Part shown: one piece after another, positions 25,589-37,458 of the stretch
How the letters are laid out: each line of letters begins with the position of its first letter
Position numbering within the stretch: position 1 is the stretch's first letter
Assembly (NCBI RefSeq): GCF_020921035.1
Contig: NC_063151.1
Location: forward strand, 28,588,934-28,652,933
Direction of reading: 5' to 3'
Length of the DNA: 64,000 nucleotides
Origin: Rhodamnia argentea
Lineage: Eukaryota; Streptophyta; Magnoliopsida; Myrtales; Myrtaceae
Notes under the pieces: generated by a model
Told to the model about the DNA's origin: nothing
Database searches by the model: none
The model's input: only the letters and a program-made list of their open reading frames with translations
Made by a program: the position numbers and the translations under genes

Positions 25589-28327
25589 ATGGCTCTGAGA
25601 CTGGCGGCGCCTCGCGGCTTGAGGAGGCTGTTCTCAACCTCCCCGTTCTTTCCTCCGCCGACTGCGGCAGCGGCTCAGCCCCGAGTGGAGCCTGAGCCCA
25701 ACACCAACCTATTTGTATCAGGTGACTACTTTTTATGATGATTATATGAATCCCTCGCTAGCCTTGTCTCGACTCTTTGCTCTCTTTCATCGATAATTAC
25801 TATGTTGCGTCTTTTCTCTTGATGTGATGTCCGGAGGTACTTTGTCTCAGTGGCAATTTGTTCTCATCTTGCTTAGTGAGATGAGTTTAGAAATGTTCGA
25901 GTTTGAAGTATGTTTTGCATAATTGGGTCTTCAGAAAGTGGGGAACTTGGAGCTTTTTGGTGATGCTTGGCCGACAAGAAAGTTTCAGATCAATTGATTT
26001 AGGGAATGATGTGAATGTCATGTACATGATTGAGCTGCAATGGTTTATCAAACCTTTGTTGCTCGACACGTTTGACAGGCGGATGCTTGATAAGCATTTT
26101 ACCTGAGGTTTCTACTAGATCTTCCAGTTAAGGCATACTAATCAGATGGATTACTTATATTCAGGAAACTCAAATGTGTCTTCATTTCAGAAGAAACACT
26201 GGATGAGTTACATACGCTTGCCAATCAAAGAGTTATTCTCAAGTATTTTTGACTTGTTGTATCTCTTCCTGAGAGGGGCTGACTAAATTCTAAGTTGTAA
26301 CTTGAAAGCCTTCAGTAGAGTGAAAATATTTGGACTGAAGTCATCATTGCACATTTCGTTCACTCTTGGGGGAGAGGGTGGTGGATGACTGTGGTTTGTG
26401 TGTTGAAAGGCAATTAGATTATTCCTTGTTCTTCTTCTTTGCTTCATCTTTTCTTCTGTGCTGAAACTCTGGCTGCCAATTATAAGTGGAGCACACGGTC
26501 ATTTGCTCGAGCATGTCTGTTGTTTAATTAAGTCATCTTTCAATGCAATTGAATAATTTTCATCGACTATTTACTTGGGCCCCTGGCACTGACATTTGAT
26601 TGATTATGTTTGCGTTATCTGATTTGGAAATTGACAATAAACTCAGGGCTGAGTAAACGTACTACTACAGAGAAACTACAGGAAGCCTTTTCTCAGTTTG
26701 GTGAAGTCGTTCATGGTTTGTTCTACCTCTGAATGGTTATTTGTAAGTTACCCTGGCAAAGCTTGGAGCACTAAATTTGCGGCATGTTGGTTCCACACAG
26801 CTAGGGTGGTGTCTGATCGGATTTCAGGATATTCAAAGGGTTTTGGCTTTGTCAGATATACTACATTAGAAGATGCTGCAAAAGGTATTGAGGGTATGAA
26901 TGGAAAGGTGAGTTTTGCACTTGTCTCTCTGCTTTCGCTCCTTTGGAAGTAATAACAGGGTTTTGCAAAGTGTTTAACTGTTACTTTGGCATGTTTGATC
27001 TAGCCTATATGTTAAAGGAATTGCACAGACCAAATATCTGTTTTTCTTTTGGTCATGAACGGAAGAGATTTTTTTTTTTTTTTTTGGTTTTGGACATGTA
27101 TATCTATGAACATTTCAGTAGTTGGAGTGAACAATTTTGACACTTAAATGGGCTTAAGATTGTGGTGTCATGATATGTTCCCCAGATATCATAGCATTGT
27201 GCAGTGATCTAAGTCTGTCGATAACATTCTCAGAATTCTCTATTATGATTATGGTGTCTTGAGATTTTGGCTCTATGTAGAAAAGGTTAGGTTAGTCTCA
27301 GTAACATTTCAGACCATAAGTCTCTTCAAAAATATTAAAAGGAACTACATTAAAGCATGGAATGAAAGGATACCATCTCTTGGTGAATGGGCCAAAGGAC
27401 CTGTATCAGTTGTGGCAATGGGATAATTCTCGAAGTAGGTGCTGGCACTATTAGGAAAGAAATGTTCGGCAAAGTTGGTGGTTGTGTATTTTATCTGGCA
27501 TGGTCACTGAAGAACTCTATGCTCAATGCACGAGAGAGTTCCTCTGGGGAGAACTCTCTCTCATGTTTGCATGCAAATCTCTCTGGGAAACACTCTCTGA
27601 TGCATATACCTTACCCTCCACGTATATTCCGATCTACTAATTGTAACAATCAAGAAAGAAAAGTCTACTACTCAATGCGTTGATGTTAGGGTGAGTTAAC
27701 AGAAGCAAGGCTTCTCCATTCCTCAAGATCACTTGTGGTAATTGGGTTATCTAAAAGCTTGTCTGACTAAATGTTGTTACGTCTGATTACTTTTCCAGCC
27801 CTCTACAGCACTATACCCAGTTCTGTTTGACTACTAATTGGGAAACCTCTCTCTCTCTCTCTCTCTCTCTCTCTAGCTTGCACATGCATGCACGCATCAG
27901 CGAATTGTGGCATTAGGAGTTGTTCTTTCCTTCCTTTCTTGTGCATATATGCATTTTCATTGTCGTTGGTTATTGGAACATATGGGCATTTGAAATTCGT
28001 TTCCCGGAGAGTAACTCAGTCCATATTATGCCTTGTAATGCCATTTACATATAAAATCACTCGTGTTATCAGAAACATCTCATCTGATATGAGAAACTGA
28101 AGTAGGGTTGTAAACAGGGTTGTAAACTGAAGTAGTGGAGCTGCTGTTCTCATCATAGCAGAACACTGAAGACCCATAAACGAGTCGGCTCTCTCTGGTT
28201 TCTTACCGAATTATTTTGTGTGATGCAGTATCTAGATGGTTGGGTTATATTTGCTGAGTACGCAAAGCACCGGCCACCACCTTCCTCGCCTCCAAACAAC
28301 GGGTTTCCTTCATACAGTCATCAATGA
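25589..28327 (+). CDS. Organellar RRM-domain RNA-binding protein (ORRM2-like), 4 exons
   Basis: Exons 25589-25721, 26647-26715, 26801-26907 and 28229-28327 join in phase to 135 residues ending at TGA 28325-28327. The first 25 or so residues (MALRLAAPRGLRRLFSTSP) are Arg, Ser and Ala rich with no acidic residue, as in a mitochondrial transit peptide. One RRM follows: RNP2 is LFVSGLS (about 41-47) and RNP1 is KGFGFVRY (about 81-88); the tail is short and proline-rich. Layout and wording match what I recall of Arabidopsis organelle RRM protein 2 (At5g54580), a family linked to C-to-U RNA editing or transcript handling in mitochondria. A short relative such as another single-RRM mitochondrial protein cannot be ruled out. 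No lesions seen; the last intron (26908-28228) contains a (CT)n run. Confidence 0.9.
27847..27874. repeat. (CT)n microsatellite in intron 3 of the RRM gene
   Basis: About 14 CT units within the last intron of the RRM gene. Confidence 0.85.
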
Positions 28328-30868
28328 ATTTTTTCTTCCAATGCTGCTACTTCCGCCTCGCCAACAGCTGATCGGCCTTTGAGGGTGTAGTATCTCTGGC
28401 AATAGCCCCGAGTCATTTTATATCGGCCTTTGAGGGTGTAGTATCTCCGCTACTTCCAAAAATTGGGGATCAGCCTTGTATGAGAGAAGGAACAGAATCA
28501 CTGAAATGAAGGCAAACACTTTGGAAATCAAAAGAGTCTGTTTATCTACTAATATTTCTCATTTGCTCGAGTCTTATGATCTTTTCTTGCATATGAGCTC
28601 AAGAATCACTGGAAGGTTTTCCCATTACATGTATCCGAAAGTGTTTCATTGGCTGTACATATGTCCCCATTTCAAAGGTCAGTTCTTTCACTTGCAGCAA
28701 TCGTCGTAACAAAAAAAAAAAAATCTATGGGATAAGAGCAAATAAAAGAAAAGTTTTGCATATGATCTTCCAACTCGGAACATTCGAAAGGAAAGGCAGG
28801 ACAACCATTTTTGTCTTCTTGCATCAACAAAGTTCAACGAGAGAATGACTCGGGTAGTGGAACAAGAACGAACACATAGTATAGTCGATTGGCTGTCTTT
28901 GTACGACATTGTCACGCGACAGTTACGAAAGGTCAGTTGAAATTTCTCTTACGTACTCAAAACCTTTTGCCTTCCCTCTCAGGATCTACTGACGGGAGAC
29001 AAGAACTTTCTTCGGAGACGTCGCTGTTCGCGCAACGTGTGTGGGGGGGCGATGTGGGAATGATGATCTGGGGGCAAGCATCATGAGTCACCATGTCATT
29101 TGTCACCAACCGGTGCTATGTGTGTGGCTTGAACTTGGCCAACACAAAGAATATCAGGTCTCGGAATATACAGCGCAAATGACGCACCAATGGGCATTCG
29201 CCCTCTCCTGGAAGCAATGAGAAGAAGCAAGAGAGAGGAAGAGAAGAAGAAGCTCTCAAAACGATTGATGGTAACATGACCAAGTGGGATATTTAAGGGG
29301 TTCCTTCTCAACCAGAAGAAGACAGCTTGGATGGCGCCTTCGTTTCTCAGCAGCCATGAATGTGCGTTTTCAGCATCTACTCTTGTGACACGGCTCATCG
29401 CGCCCTCAATTACAAAGGTGGCCATCGCAGATTCTGTGCGTGACGAAGGGAAATTTCTGGAGGGAAAATATGGGACGACATGGACTCCGGATTCTGGAAA
29501 ATATAGTGGTGCATGTGGACTGACGATAATGTCTGTGTAAACATGTCTGGTCCTTTTTTGGCTAGGGACCCTCACACTTGTAGCCAAAGAGGAAGATATA
29601 CTTGGGAAAAAGAAAAAGGGTATGTGATCAACCGGGCGTCGTTAGTTGGAGTGTCGAGGGATTTCCAGCCCAAGAGCTAGAGGGCGCTCATTCATATTCT
29701 GCTAATTATGTGCATACATCTTGGTCGGGGCCGCCGCATAGATCACGGGCCGGCACTTAATCGGTTCATGAGATTGTGGAGGATGTGCCATAGAGTCGAC
29801 GTACATCTAAGGTAGCTACGCCTCCATGCCTATGCTCTCGGATTATTAAAAAAAATAATAATAAAAATAAGCGCGGTAAAAAGATCTAAGTTTCAATATT
29901 ATCGCAATAAGTTAGTTTGTCAAATTAATCTAAAAATGGCACTGACGTCAAAATAGCCTCGCTACAGTATGTCTTAAAGTGACGTCGTACTATTTCCTAA
30001 ATTTGTACCAATTTGCTCGCGCTAGCATAATAGTATCAAAATTGTTTAACCGTTTCTGGGGGCCGTTGAGAAACACGTAGCGAATTTGACTAGTTTTTCT
30101 CGCGGGCAAAGCGACTCAGCTTGTGACGTGGAGGTCATCTCGTTTTCGTGTGCTAGTACTAGACATCACTGGGTGAGGTGTCAAAATCCCTCTCCAGAGG
30201 TATGTGGAGGCTGCCCCAGATGGTGAAAGCTCGACGAGATAAATTTAACTCCCAACTCAATTAAATTGAAATATCTACTAAGTTATTCCCAATTTAGGAA
30301 CTTGAGATTACGTATTCGAATCTTATCAATTACATGTAAACTACATTGGGTCATGACCATTTTTATAAGTCAAAGCCTGGATTTAACTGGTTCTTATGAC
30401 TTTCGGGCCGTTACACGAATCTCCCGATAATGGAGTCTCTATCCCCGTATCTCTAAATTATTCAAAGAAGAAGAAGAAGAAGAAGATCGATTCAAGTATT
30501 GAAAAAGAAATCGAGACCAATTCAACTGCTCTGGGTCATCACCATCCCTATAGTGTTGGGATGATTGATTGCATCCAAATAGTGCGGTGCGCGTTGATTG
30601 GAAGATATGTTGAATCATTGAGGAAAGTGCCACATCCTACCTACTGTACTTACTGAAAGGGCGAAAATTATTCTTAATGACGCTCGTGACGCTCTGACTA
30701 GTGTCGCAGCATGTTTTTCATGTGCGAGAAAAAAAGTACACATAGCAAGCAGCAACGTAGTCAAAGAGCGAGGATCGACTTACATGTTTGCAAGAGTGAT
30801 AGAAGTTCCAGCCGAGCCGACAAGTAGTCCGAACCCCAACCCTAATTTTGAAACAACTTTAAGGTTCC
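28328..30868. other. Intergenic, no gene I can support
   Basis: Contains the 3' flank of the RRM gene; GAGGGTGTAGTATCTC occurs twice within 70 bp near 28380-28447. The longest minus-strand frame is 29096-29587; its first codon is TTG and the peptide matches no family I know. A (GAA)n run lies at about 30461-30486. The segment 30240-30415 has the look of a dispersed repeat but I could not bound it. Confidence 0.35.
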
Positions 30869-30895
30869 CTCCTCCTCCTCCTCCTCCTCCTCCTC
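30869..30895. repeat. (CCT)n microsatellite
   Basis: Nine CCT trinucleotides; on the minus strand it reads as a poly-Gly stretch in a spurious frame. Confidence 0.85.
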
Positions 30896-30986
30896 TAGTG
30901 AGGGAAGTAAGCTCCAATCTCTTTCTTTCTTGCCCTCTCACATGGATATAATTCGAACAAGGTAAAGGCATTAAAGTAGTAGAAGA

Positions 30987-31534
30987 AAATTATCCAAATG
31001 GGCATCAACCTATTGTATTTTTACTAATTAAATCCTAAGTCTTTTAATTTTATCAATTGAATCTTCAACCTTTTTACATTTCATCAATTCAGTCCATCCG
31101 AACAAATTTTAGTCGGAAACCACCGACGTGGATGTTGGCTATCCTATGTGACACGACCGTGCTCTGACGTTGACAAATATAATGACATCTTATTTTTATC
31201 CGTTGAAATTTTTTTAGTTTTTTCATTTCTTTATTTTTTTTTTTTTACAGTGGCCGGCGACCCTCGCCCGGCGATGGGCAAGGACCCGATAACCCTCGCT
31301 AGCCGGAAGAAAAATAAAGAAAATAAAAATAAAAGGAATAATTAAATTGAAAAAAAATATTATTATTAAATTTTATCCATGTCAATACCGGCTATTCCGT
31401 CTAGGATGGCCAACATCCACGTTAATGGTTTTCAGTCGAAATTGACTAAACGGCTTCAATTGGTAAAACGTGAAAAGATTTATGACTAAATTGATAAAAA
31501 TACAATAGATTTAAGACTGTTTGAACAATTTTCC
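30987..31534. mobile_element. Inverted-repeat element, family B copy 3
   Basis: Left end GAAAATTATCCAAATGGGC then CAACCTATTGTATTTTTAC; right end AAATACAATAGATTTAAGAC then TGTTTGAACAATTTTCC. The core has GGCCGGCGACCCTCGCCCGG near 31252 followed by an A-rich tract, as in the copies at 12900 and 41451. Confidence 0.6.
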
Positions 31535-32430
31535 TAGCCAATCAATTGAAAAATTTGCTTATGCATGAGCTAGTTATGGGATAACGTGTATCTTACTTAT
31601 TGCAATGCCTCTTTACCATCCGTGATATCTGAACCGGTTTCCAAGTTCTTTCCTACGACCAAAATAACTTCGTCTCATTTCAATTTCAAATCTTCTTACT
31701 TTAATAGGGCACATATCTTATTCGGTTGACCTTGTAGTTGTGATATATTGCTTCTAGGGTGGGTCGGTTCCTACTCTAGAACCGAGAACTGGATTGGACA
31801 TGGTTGATTTCCAATATGTATAACCAAGAACCAACCGTGTCTACCTTGAAAAACGATTGGAATGATCGGTCTGTCCCAAGAAATGGCGGTGTCATTTTTT
31901 TAATGGTTCCTTCTATAAAAGAACAAAAAAAAGGGAGTAGGAACGTGCTACTCGTTCACTACTTTATTTTGATTTTTTAAAATCATTTTTGCTTAAAAAT
32001 GATAAAATAAAAAAATTAATTCCTTCCGATCGGTACAATTCCTCCTTTGGAACTATGAACCGGATCGAATTTCGTGGAAACTAGCCAAAACTGGCCGGTC
32101 CGATTCTTGGGTTAGACCGAGATAACGCATACCTCCTGATATAAGCCGCATGAACACTTACTTTATATCAACTAAAAGCAAAAAAAAATAATAATAATAA
32201 AATAAGAAAAAGGGCAAAAGAGAGTGGACAAGAATTATTTTTTTGGCCTTTTGGGGCTCCGCATAATAAGTTGGGCAAATCCACGTGGAGGCAAATGAGG
32301 GCGAGACGAGCTGTCGCAAAAGAAGCCGTTGGGGCCCACCATCCCCCATTGCCATTACCGACAAAACCAAAACAACGAGGGACTCCTTCGTAATTTCCAG
32401 TTGAAAAATAGATGGGCCGAAATCTAGTCC
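31535..32430. other. Intergenic repeat remnant and promoter side of the next gene
   Basis: 31750-32125 contains GGGTGGGTCGGTTCC near one end and GGCCGGTCCGATTCTTGG near the other, with AACCGA/TCGGTT units between, resembling the element at 24905-25445. Non-coding as far as I can see. Confidence 0.3.
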
Positions 32431-32503
32431 CTCTCCTCTCCTCTCCTCTCCTCTAGGGATAAGACGAAGAAAGGCTCTCTCCCTCTCTCTCTCTCTCTCT
32501 CTT
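32431..32503. repeat. CT-rich simple repeats in the promoter region
   Basis: A CTCTC pentamer run (about 32431-32455) and a (CT)n run (about 32476-32503), both upstream of the TATA box at 32544. Confidence 0.75.
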
Positions 32504-32543
32504 CTCGCCATGGACGTGGATGACGAATCCAGTCTCCTCCCTC

Positions 32544-32551
32544 TATATAAA
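32544..32551 (+). promoter_or_regulatory. TATA box
   Basis: TATATAAA in the context CCCTCTATATAAACAAACC, about 128 bp upstream of the ATG at 32679, a normal plant core promoter distance. Confidence 0.7.
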
Positions 32552-32678
32552 CAAACCCTGAACGACGCAACCGCCTCGTCGTCGTCGCCTTAACGAGTTC
32601 GTCCACCAAAACTTCGCCTCCATCACTCTCCACACAAGATCCTCGATTCCGAGATTCGTTCCCCCCCGGCCCGGCGGA

Positions 32679-33053
32679 ATGAAGTTCCTGTTCGAGTTCG
32701 TCTCGTGCTGCGGGTCGCCGCGCAAGGAGGGGGAGCGGGTCCAGGCGTTGGCGCCCCCCTCGGAGGGCGGGGAGGAGGGGCGGAGGTGGACGAGGCGGAG
32801 GAGGAAGAGGAGGAGGGGGGCCGCGGCGGAGTGGAAGCCGTCGCTGTGCGCGATATCTGAGGACGTGATGGTGGTGACGGTGGAGAGAGTCGGAGAAGGA
32901 GGAGGAGGAGGAAGGGAGAGGAGGAAGAAGGCGGCGGTGGATTCGGATTCGGAGCCGGAGCCGGAGAGGTCCGCCTCGAGGAAGAGGAGCGGGGGGTCGG
33001 GTGCGAGAGTCCACGACCGGGTCTTCAACGGCGACGATTACGATCAGCGGTGA
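32679..33053 (+). CDS. Small intronless plant protein of unknown function (124 aa)
   Basis: A single-exon frame of 124 codons, ATG at 32679 and TGA at 33051-33053, behind a good TATA box. It is GC-rich, unlike its surroundings. The N-terminus MKFLFEFVSCCGSPRKEG, with a Cys pair at 10-11, resembles the start of small uncharacterised plant proteins as I remember them, and the segment EWKPSLCAISED (about 52-63) has a conserved look. The rest is low complexity: Arg-rich (39-49), Gly-rich, then a Ser/Asp/Glu/Pro tract, suggesting a largely disordered basic protein. The Cys pair might be lipidated, but there is no direct evidence. An antisense frame of 224 codons overlaps it but is a by-product of composition. 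Function not known. Confidence 0.6.
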   Translation: MKFLFEFVSCCGSPRKEGERVQALAPPSEGGEEGRRWTRRRRKRRRGAAAEWKPSLCAISEDVMVVTVERVGEGGGGGRERRKKAAVDSDSEPEPERSASRKRSGGSGARVHDRVFNGDDYDQR

Positions 33054-35879
33054 CGACTCTGTCTCTGTCTCTTCGTCCCTCTTAGCACATACATACAAGT
33101 CATTCTACAGATCTGATTGATTTTGATGAACAGATGGTTGCGTTTCCGTTCATTTGTAGAACACGCCATTGGTTATACCAGATAAAACGAAAATAGACAG
33201 AAGTGTAGGGTCAAAATCGTGACAACGCCGTCGACATCATAGGAACAGAGATTAGCAGGTGATGCCTTGGTTATGGTGGTTGCGTTGCATTTGATAGCGG
33301 ATGCTGACGTGCGAACTAATATTTGGTCATCCGGAGGATCTTAGAGATCTTAAAGCAACAACATTCAAGGATGAAGATGTTCATGGTGAAATATAGAACC
33401 AGTAAAAGGTCATCGTGTAGGTTTGGAGTACTAATTACACTTAAGGGCAGCAACATCCGAACAAGCTATTCTAATTAGAATTGATTTTTTCTGATTATGT
33501 TCTCTAAATGAACTTAAAGAACATGTTTGATAACCGCGCAAATTTTTTTTATTTTAGGTCGAGGAAAAGTGATGAGAAAATTAAAAAGAACATGTGAGAC
33601 TTCATATTATTTTGTGTATTTGAAAAGCAGTTCTTTTTTTCGGAATAATTTTTTTTATTTGTATTTTTACTTCAAAACTGTTTTCAAGAACAAAATCAGA
33701 ATTATTTACGTTATCAACCATGTTTCTCGTCCTTTTTTGTTCCGAAGAATAGAATCGGAGAATTAGAATCATAGGGCCTGATTTGTAATCGCACCTGTTT
33801 ATCCGATTCCTGTTCATTTATTTTTTGTCATGAACATAAATCTACTTGGTAATATTAGATAATTTTTCTGTTCTCGAAAAGAGATCGGCGGCTATGGAAA
33901 AGATTTGGAACCGAAACGAGAAGCAAAACTACTTCTCTATTTTCAAAATTGAGAAAATTCATTTCTATTCAGAAATTATTTTCGAGAATAGAATTGTTAC
34001 CAAACGGGGCCTTTAGTGATCGCTTTTTGAGAATCAATTCCACACACTCTTTTATTACTAATTTGTAGATGAACATGCATATTAACTTAATTAATTAATT
34101 GCTTCAGGAGGGCTTCCTTTCATGCGGTCATTCCAGCTTGCTCTCCGGCTCCATTCATGTTCTGAAGTTCTTGCTGTACAGAGTGAATATATACGTACAT
34201 GTATGAACCAAGGGACAAAAAAAAGAAAAAAGACAGTTTGTAAGTTTGGGTGTGGAAGTGGAGGGCAAAGAGTAGATTTTGCTTTTGCCAATCCTATTTT
34301 GAAAATATATATTTGTCTATTTATGGCATCCATTTGTACAGTATTTCTGAGTCGAATGTATATGGGGAGGTTGTTAGACCCAAAAAAATCCATGCGGACA
34401 ATCCTGTCGGAGAGGACTCGGGAAAATTCGATAGAATCCAACGTAGCCCGACCCGACTTCGGAAAGAATTTTCTTTTTTTTTTTTTTTGCTCTCTCTTTT
34501 CCCCTCTTTGACAAATGGAAAAAAAAATAAAATGGGCTGCCGTAATTTTTTCTTTTACCCTACTTTTTTCCCTCTGGAGTTCCGAATCGACAAAACGGGT
34601 GGTGAGAAGTTGACGGCTGCGGTTTAATTAACGGCTTCTGAAAACGAGGCTTGAAGCCTTCATGAGCTTTGCTCAGGCCGTGGAACGTAACGGAGACGAA
34701 CCACCATCACAATGCGAAAATAATAAACAATATCGGGCATCGCCAAAAAAGTGGAGACACATATAGCGATATATTTATAACACATACAGTTGCGATTCAC
34801 TGTTGTTGATATTACCAACATAAGAGTTTAGTACGACATATATATATGTATATGAATATATATATTTAAAAAAAAATGACATAAATGATTCATAAATTTC
34901 AATTCAATTTGCAATTTTAGTTCTCGATTTCTAATTTTTAAATGTAGTCCTTGGACTATTGGTAAATATTCAATGTAATCCTTCTATTTATTCAAACGGC
35001 AAATCAAACGTTATTTGATGACATAAAAATATTACATATTGAGTTGGGTTGATAATTATGAGTCAACTTGTCTATTTTTTTTTTTAAGGTTAACACATCG
35101 AAAAACTCTAAATTGATACACCTGTGATGCAATCCTGGTGTGACTACCGAAACAATAGGATCGGGAGATTGACTTCACACAAATATGAGTAGAAATTTCA
35201 ATTCTTCGCGACTTCGGGAGAATGGACGTAGCTCTGTTGATACAGGTCGGAATGACCTGATTCCAATGCCAATCTTTTGAAGACTCGTAGATCTGCAGTT
35301 TTTGTGTTTTGAGTCTTTTGAGATAAGCATTGTAGTAGTGTTGGGGAGGGGTTGAAGTGGACGATTTGTGAATGAAGAGAATAAGAAAAAAGGATAGAAC
35401 TTCAATGGTTACTCTTTCAGGCCTCCAAAGAAGTCCATGGGGTATCAATCTCCTTTAGATTGATGGCTGCAACTCTTCAAAGATGCAAACTTTGAAAAGC
35501 CTCGACTTTTCTAGGACAGAGTGAAAACTCTTCTAGGTTTTCAAGGGTATGAACTCCTCAAGGTTCAAGGAAAAACACAAGGCAATTTTCATTAATCAAA
35601 TTCGTCTCCTTAAAATGGACAACTATCCTCATTATACAGAGGAACTAACATATAGGAAATAGAAAAAACAATAAAGACTCAAGAACCAACAAATTAATAA
35701 AGACATTGGGACTAAATGATAATTAAAAACATAGGAATTAGACGTCATGGAAACTACAAAACTATTAAAGTCCTAGGAACCACAATATGTAATAAAACAT
35801 CTAGTAACTAAAACTTTGACTCTTGTCGATCTTGAATTCGGATTGATCTTCTTGGTTGGCTGCGCTCGACTTGAATACT
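33054..35879. other. Intergenic, MITE and retroelement remnants
   Basis: 33776-34013 is bounded by GGGCCTGATTTGTAATCGC and, inverted, AGGCCCCGTTTGGTAACA, typical of hAT/Harbinger-type MITE ends; 33521-33560 may belong to an outer related element. 34874-35030 is a half copy of MITE family D. 35440-35830 reads like antisense LTR-retroelement leader sequence, but I found no ends. The frames at 34091-34627 are composition artefacts around poly-T tracts. Confidence 0.35.
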
Positions 35880-36428
35880 GAACGGGTTGCATTATTCATG
35901 ATAAATTTATCCTAAATTAATTTTTTGACTACAAAAAACTCCAAACCGATACATCTATGAAAAATTTACCATAAATTAATTTTTGACTATCAAAAATCTT
36001 AAAGTGGTACACTTGTGACTAATTTATCCAAACCTTTTTTTTTAACCACAAACAACCCTATATTGGTATGTCTATGATAAATTTATCCCAAACTATTTTT
36101 TGACTACAAACAACCCTAAATTAGTACATTCATGATAAATTTACCCCAAATTAAAATTTTTGAACACTAAAAATCCTAAATTGGGATAAGTTTTTCCTTC
36201 GTTAGTTTTTGTAAAATTGAGTTAATATCACAAAAAACTCCAGATTAGTGCACCTTTGACAAACGAAGAGCAAAAACGTATACCCATCAACTGTCAAGTG
36301 TCATCTAACTCAGCAACTTGATTGTAAAATTTAAGGTTAATACAACAAAAAATCCTAAGCTGATGCACGCATGATAAAATTTACCCCAAATATTTTTTGA
36401 CCACCAAAAATCTCAAACTAGCACACTT
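35880..36428. repeat. Tandem array of the ~60-bp repeat family
   Basis: Repeated units of the form ACACTTGTGATAAATTTATC, then CCAAATTAATTTTTTGAC, then CTACAAAAAACTCCAAACCG. The phrase recurs roughly every 55-65 bp with point differences. The array is interrupted at 36438 by the Mutator-like MITE and resumes after 37264, continuing to about 37420. Confidence 0.6.
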
Positions 36429-36437
36429 GTGATAAAT

Positions 36438-37264
36438 GACAAAAGCACACTTTTTTATTTCAAAAGTTGTGTTCGGAGATCACTTTAATGCCAATTGTTT
36501 TAATTGGATCACTTTAATATCAAGTCGGAGACGAAAGGATTACTTTGGTACCTTTAGCAAGAATTTTCGATGAAAAATACGTGGCATTTTTAATTAATTT
36601 TTAAATTTTAATTGGTATTTAAAAAAAATCAAGTCCATGTGGGTTCCACGAGGACTTCAAAATTCAAAAAATAAAATAAAATAAAATAAAATTAAAAATA
36701 TATTTTTTAAAAATAAAAATTAATAGAAAAATTTTAAAATAAAACATTTATTTACAATAATAAGCAAAAACACTAACAAAAAAGAAATAAAAAGCATATT
36801 AGGGTGCGAGAATCATTGTAACCCTCATTGCGGCCACCCCACCAATACCGGCAATGGGCGGCGACGGTGGGGTATGGCTAGCTGGGTCGCCGAGCCCCGA
36901 CTAAGGGCCGATGACTCCGATTTGCAAGGGTCATACGAGGCTATAGCCCTAGCCGCTTGGTAATCTGTTCCCTATTTTATTTTATTTTAAGTTTTTTTAA
37001 AAAAAAATTTCAACTTAATTTTCAAACTATTTAAATAAAAAAAATAAAATTTAAAAATAAAACGCCACGGTGGACCTTCGACGAGCCACGTCAGCATCAT
37101 ATATTAATAAAAAAGTGCTACGTCGAAATTCCGGCGAAGAATATCGAAGTTAACACTTAAGTGATCATTTAAAAAAAAAATTAGCAATGATCATCCGATT
37201 GAAACTTTTGACATCAAAATGATCTCCATATACAATTTTCGACACTAAAAGTGTTCTTTTCTCA
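36438..37264. mobile_element. Mutator-like MITE (827 bp) with 9-bp target duplication
   Basis: GTGATAAAT occurs at 36429-36437 and again at 37265-37273, immediately either side. Termini are GACAAAAGCACACTTTT (left) and, inverted, TGAGAAAAGAACACTTTTAG (right), followed by matching GTTGTGTTCGGAGATCACTT and TTGTATATGGAGATCATTTT. A 9-bp duplication is typical of Mutator-like elements. The interior has a GC-rich core (about 36820-36960) but no transposase. The left edge of the tandem duplication lies inside it at about 37011, and its right half recurs at 45602-45855. Confidence 0.65.
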
Positions 37265-37458
37265 GTGATAAATTTATCTCGAACTAATTTTTTGACTACT
37301 AAAAAGCTTAAATTGGCACACTTGTGACAAATTTATTTTTCGTAAGTTTTCGTTGCATTTTCCCATCAAATTGCCATGTCGAATGACATGTGACAATTGG
37401 CGGGTGTACTAATTTGGGGTTTTCACCGTTTGTTTGTCATATGAGTATCGGTTAGGGT

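Noticed and set aside
29096-29587. 163-codon minus-strand frame
   Set aside because: Starts at TTG, matches no family I know, has a plus-strand frame overlapping it and no promoter or exon context. Kept only as intergenic.
32424-33098. 224- and 161-codon minus-strand frames
   Set aside because: Antisense to the small GC-rich gene at 32679; Pro/Arg/Leu-rich by composition. The plus-strand frame has the TATA box and the conserved-looking N-terminus.
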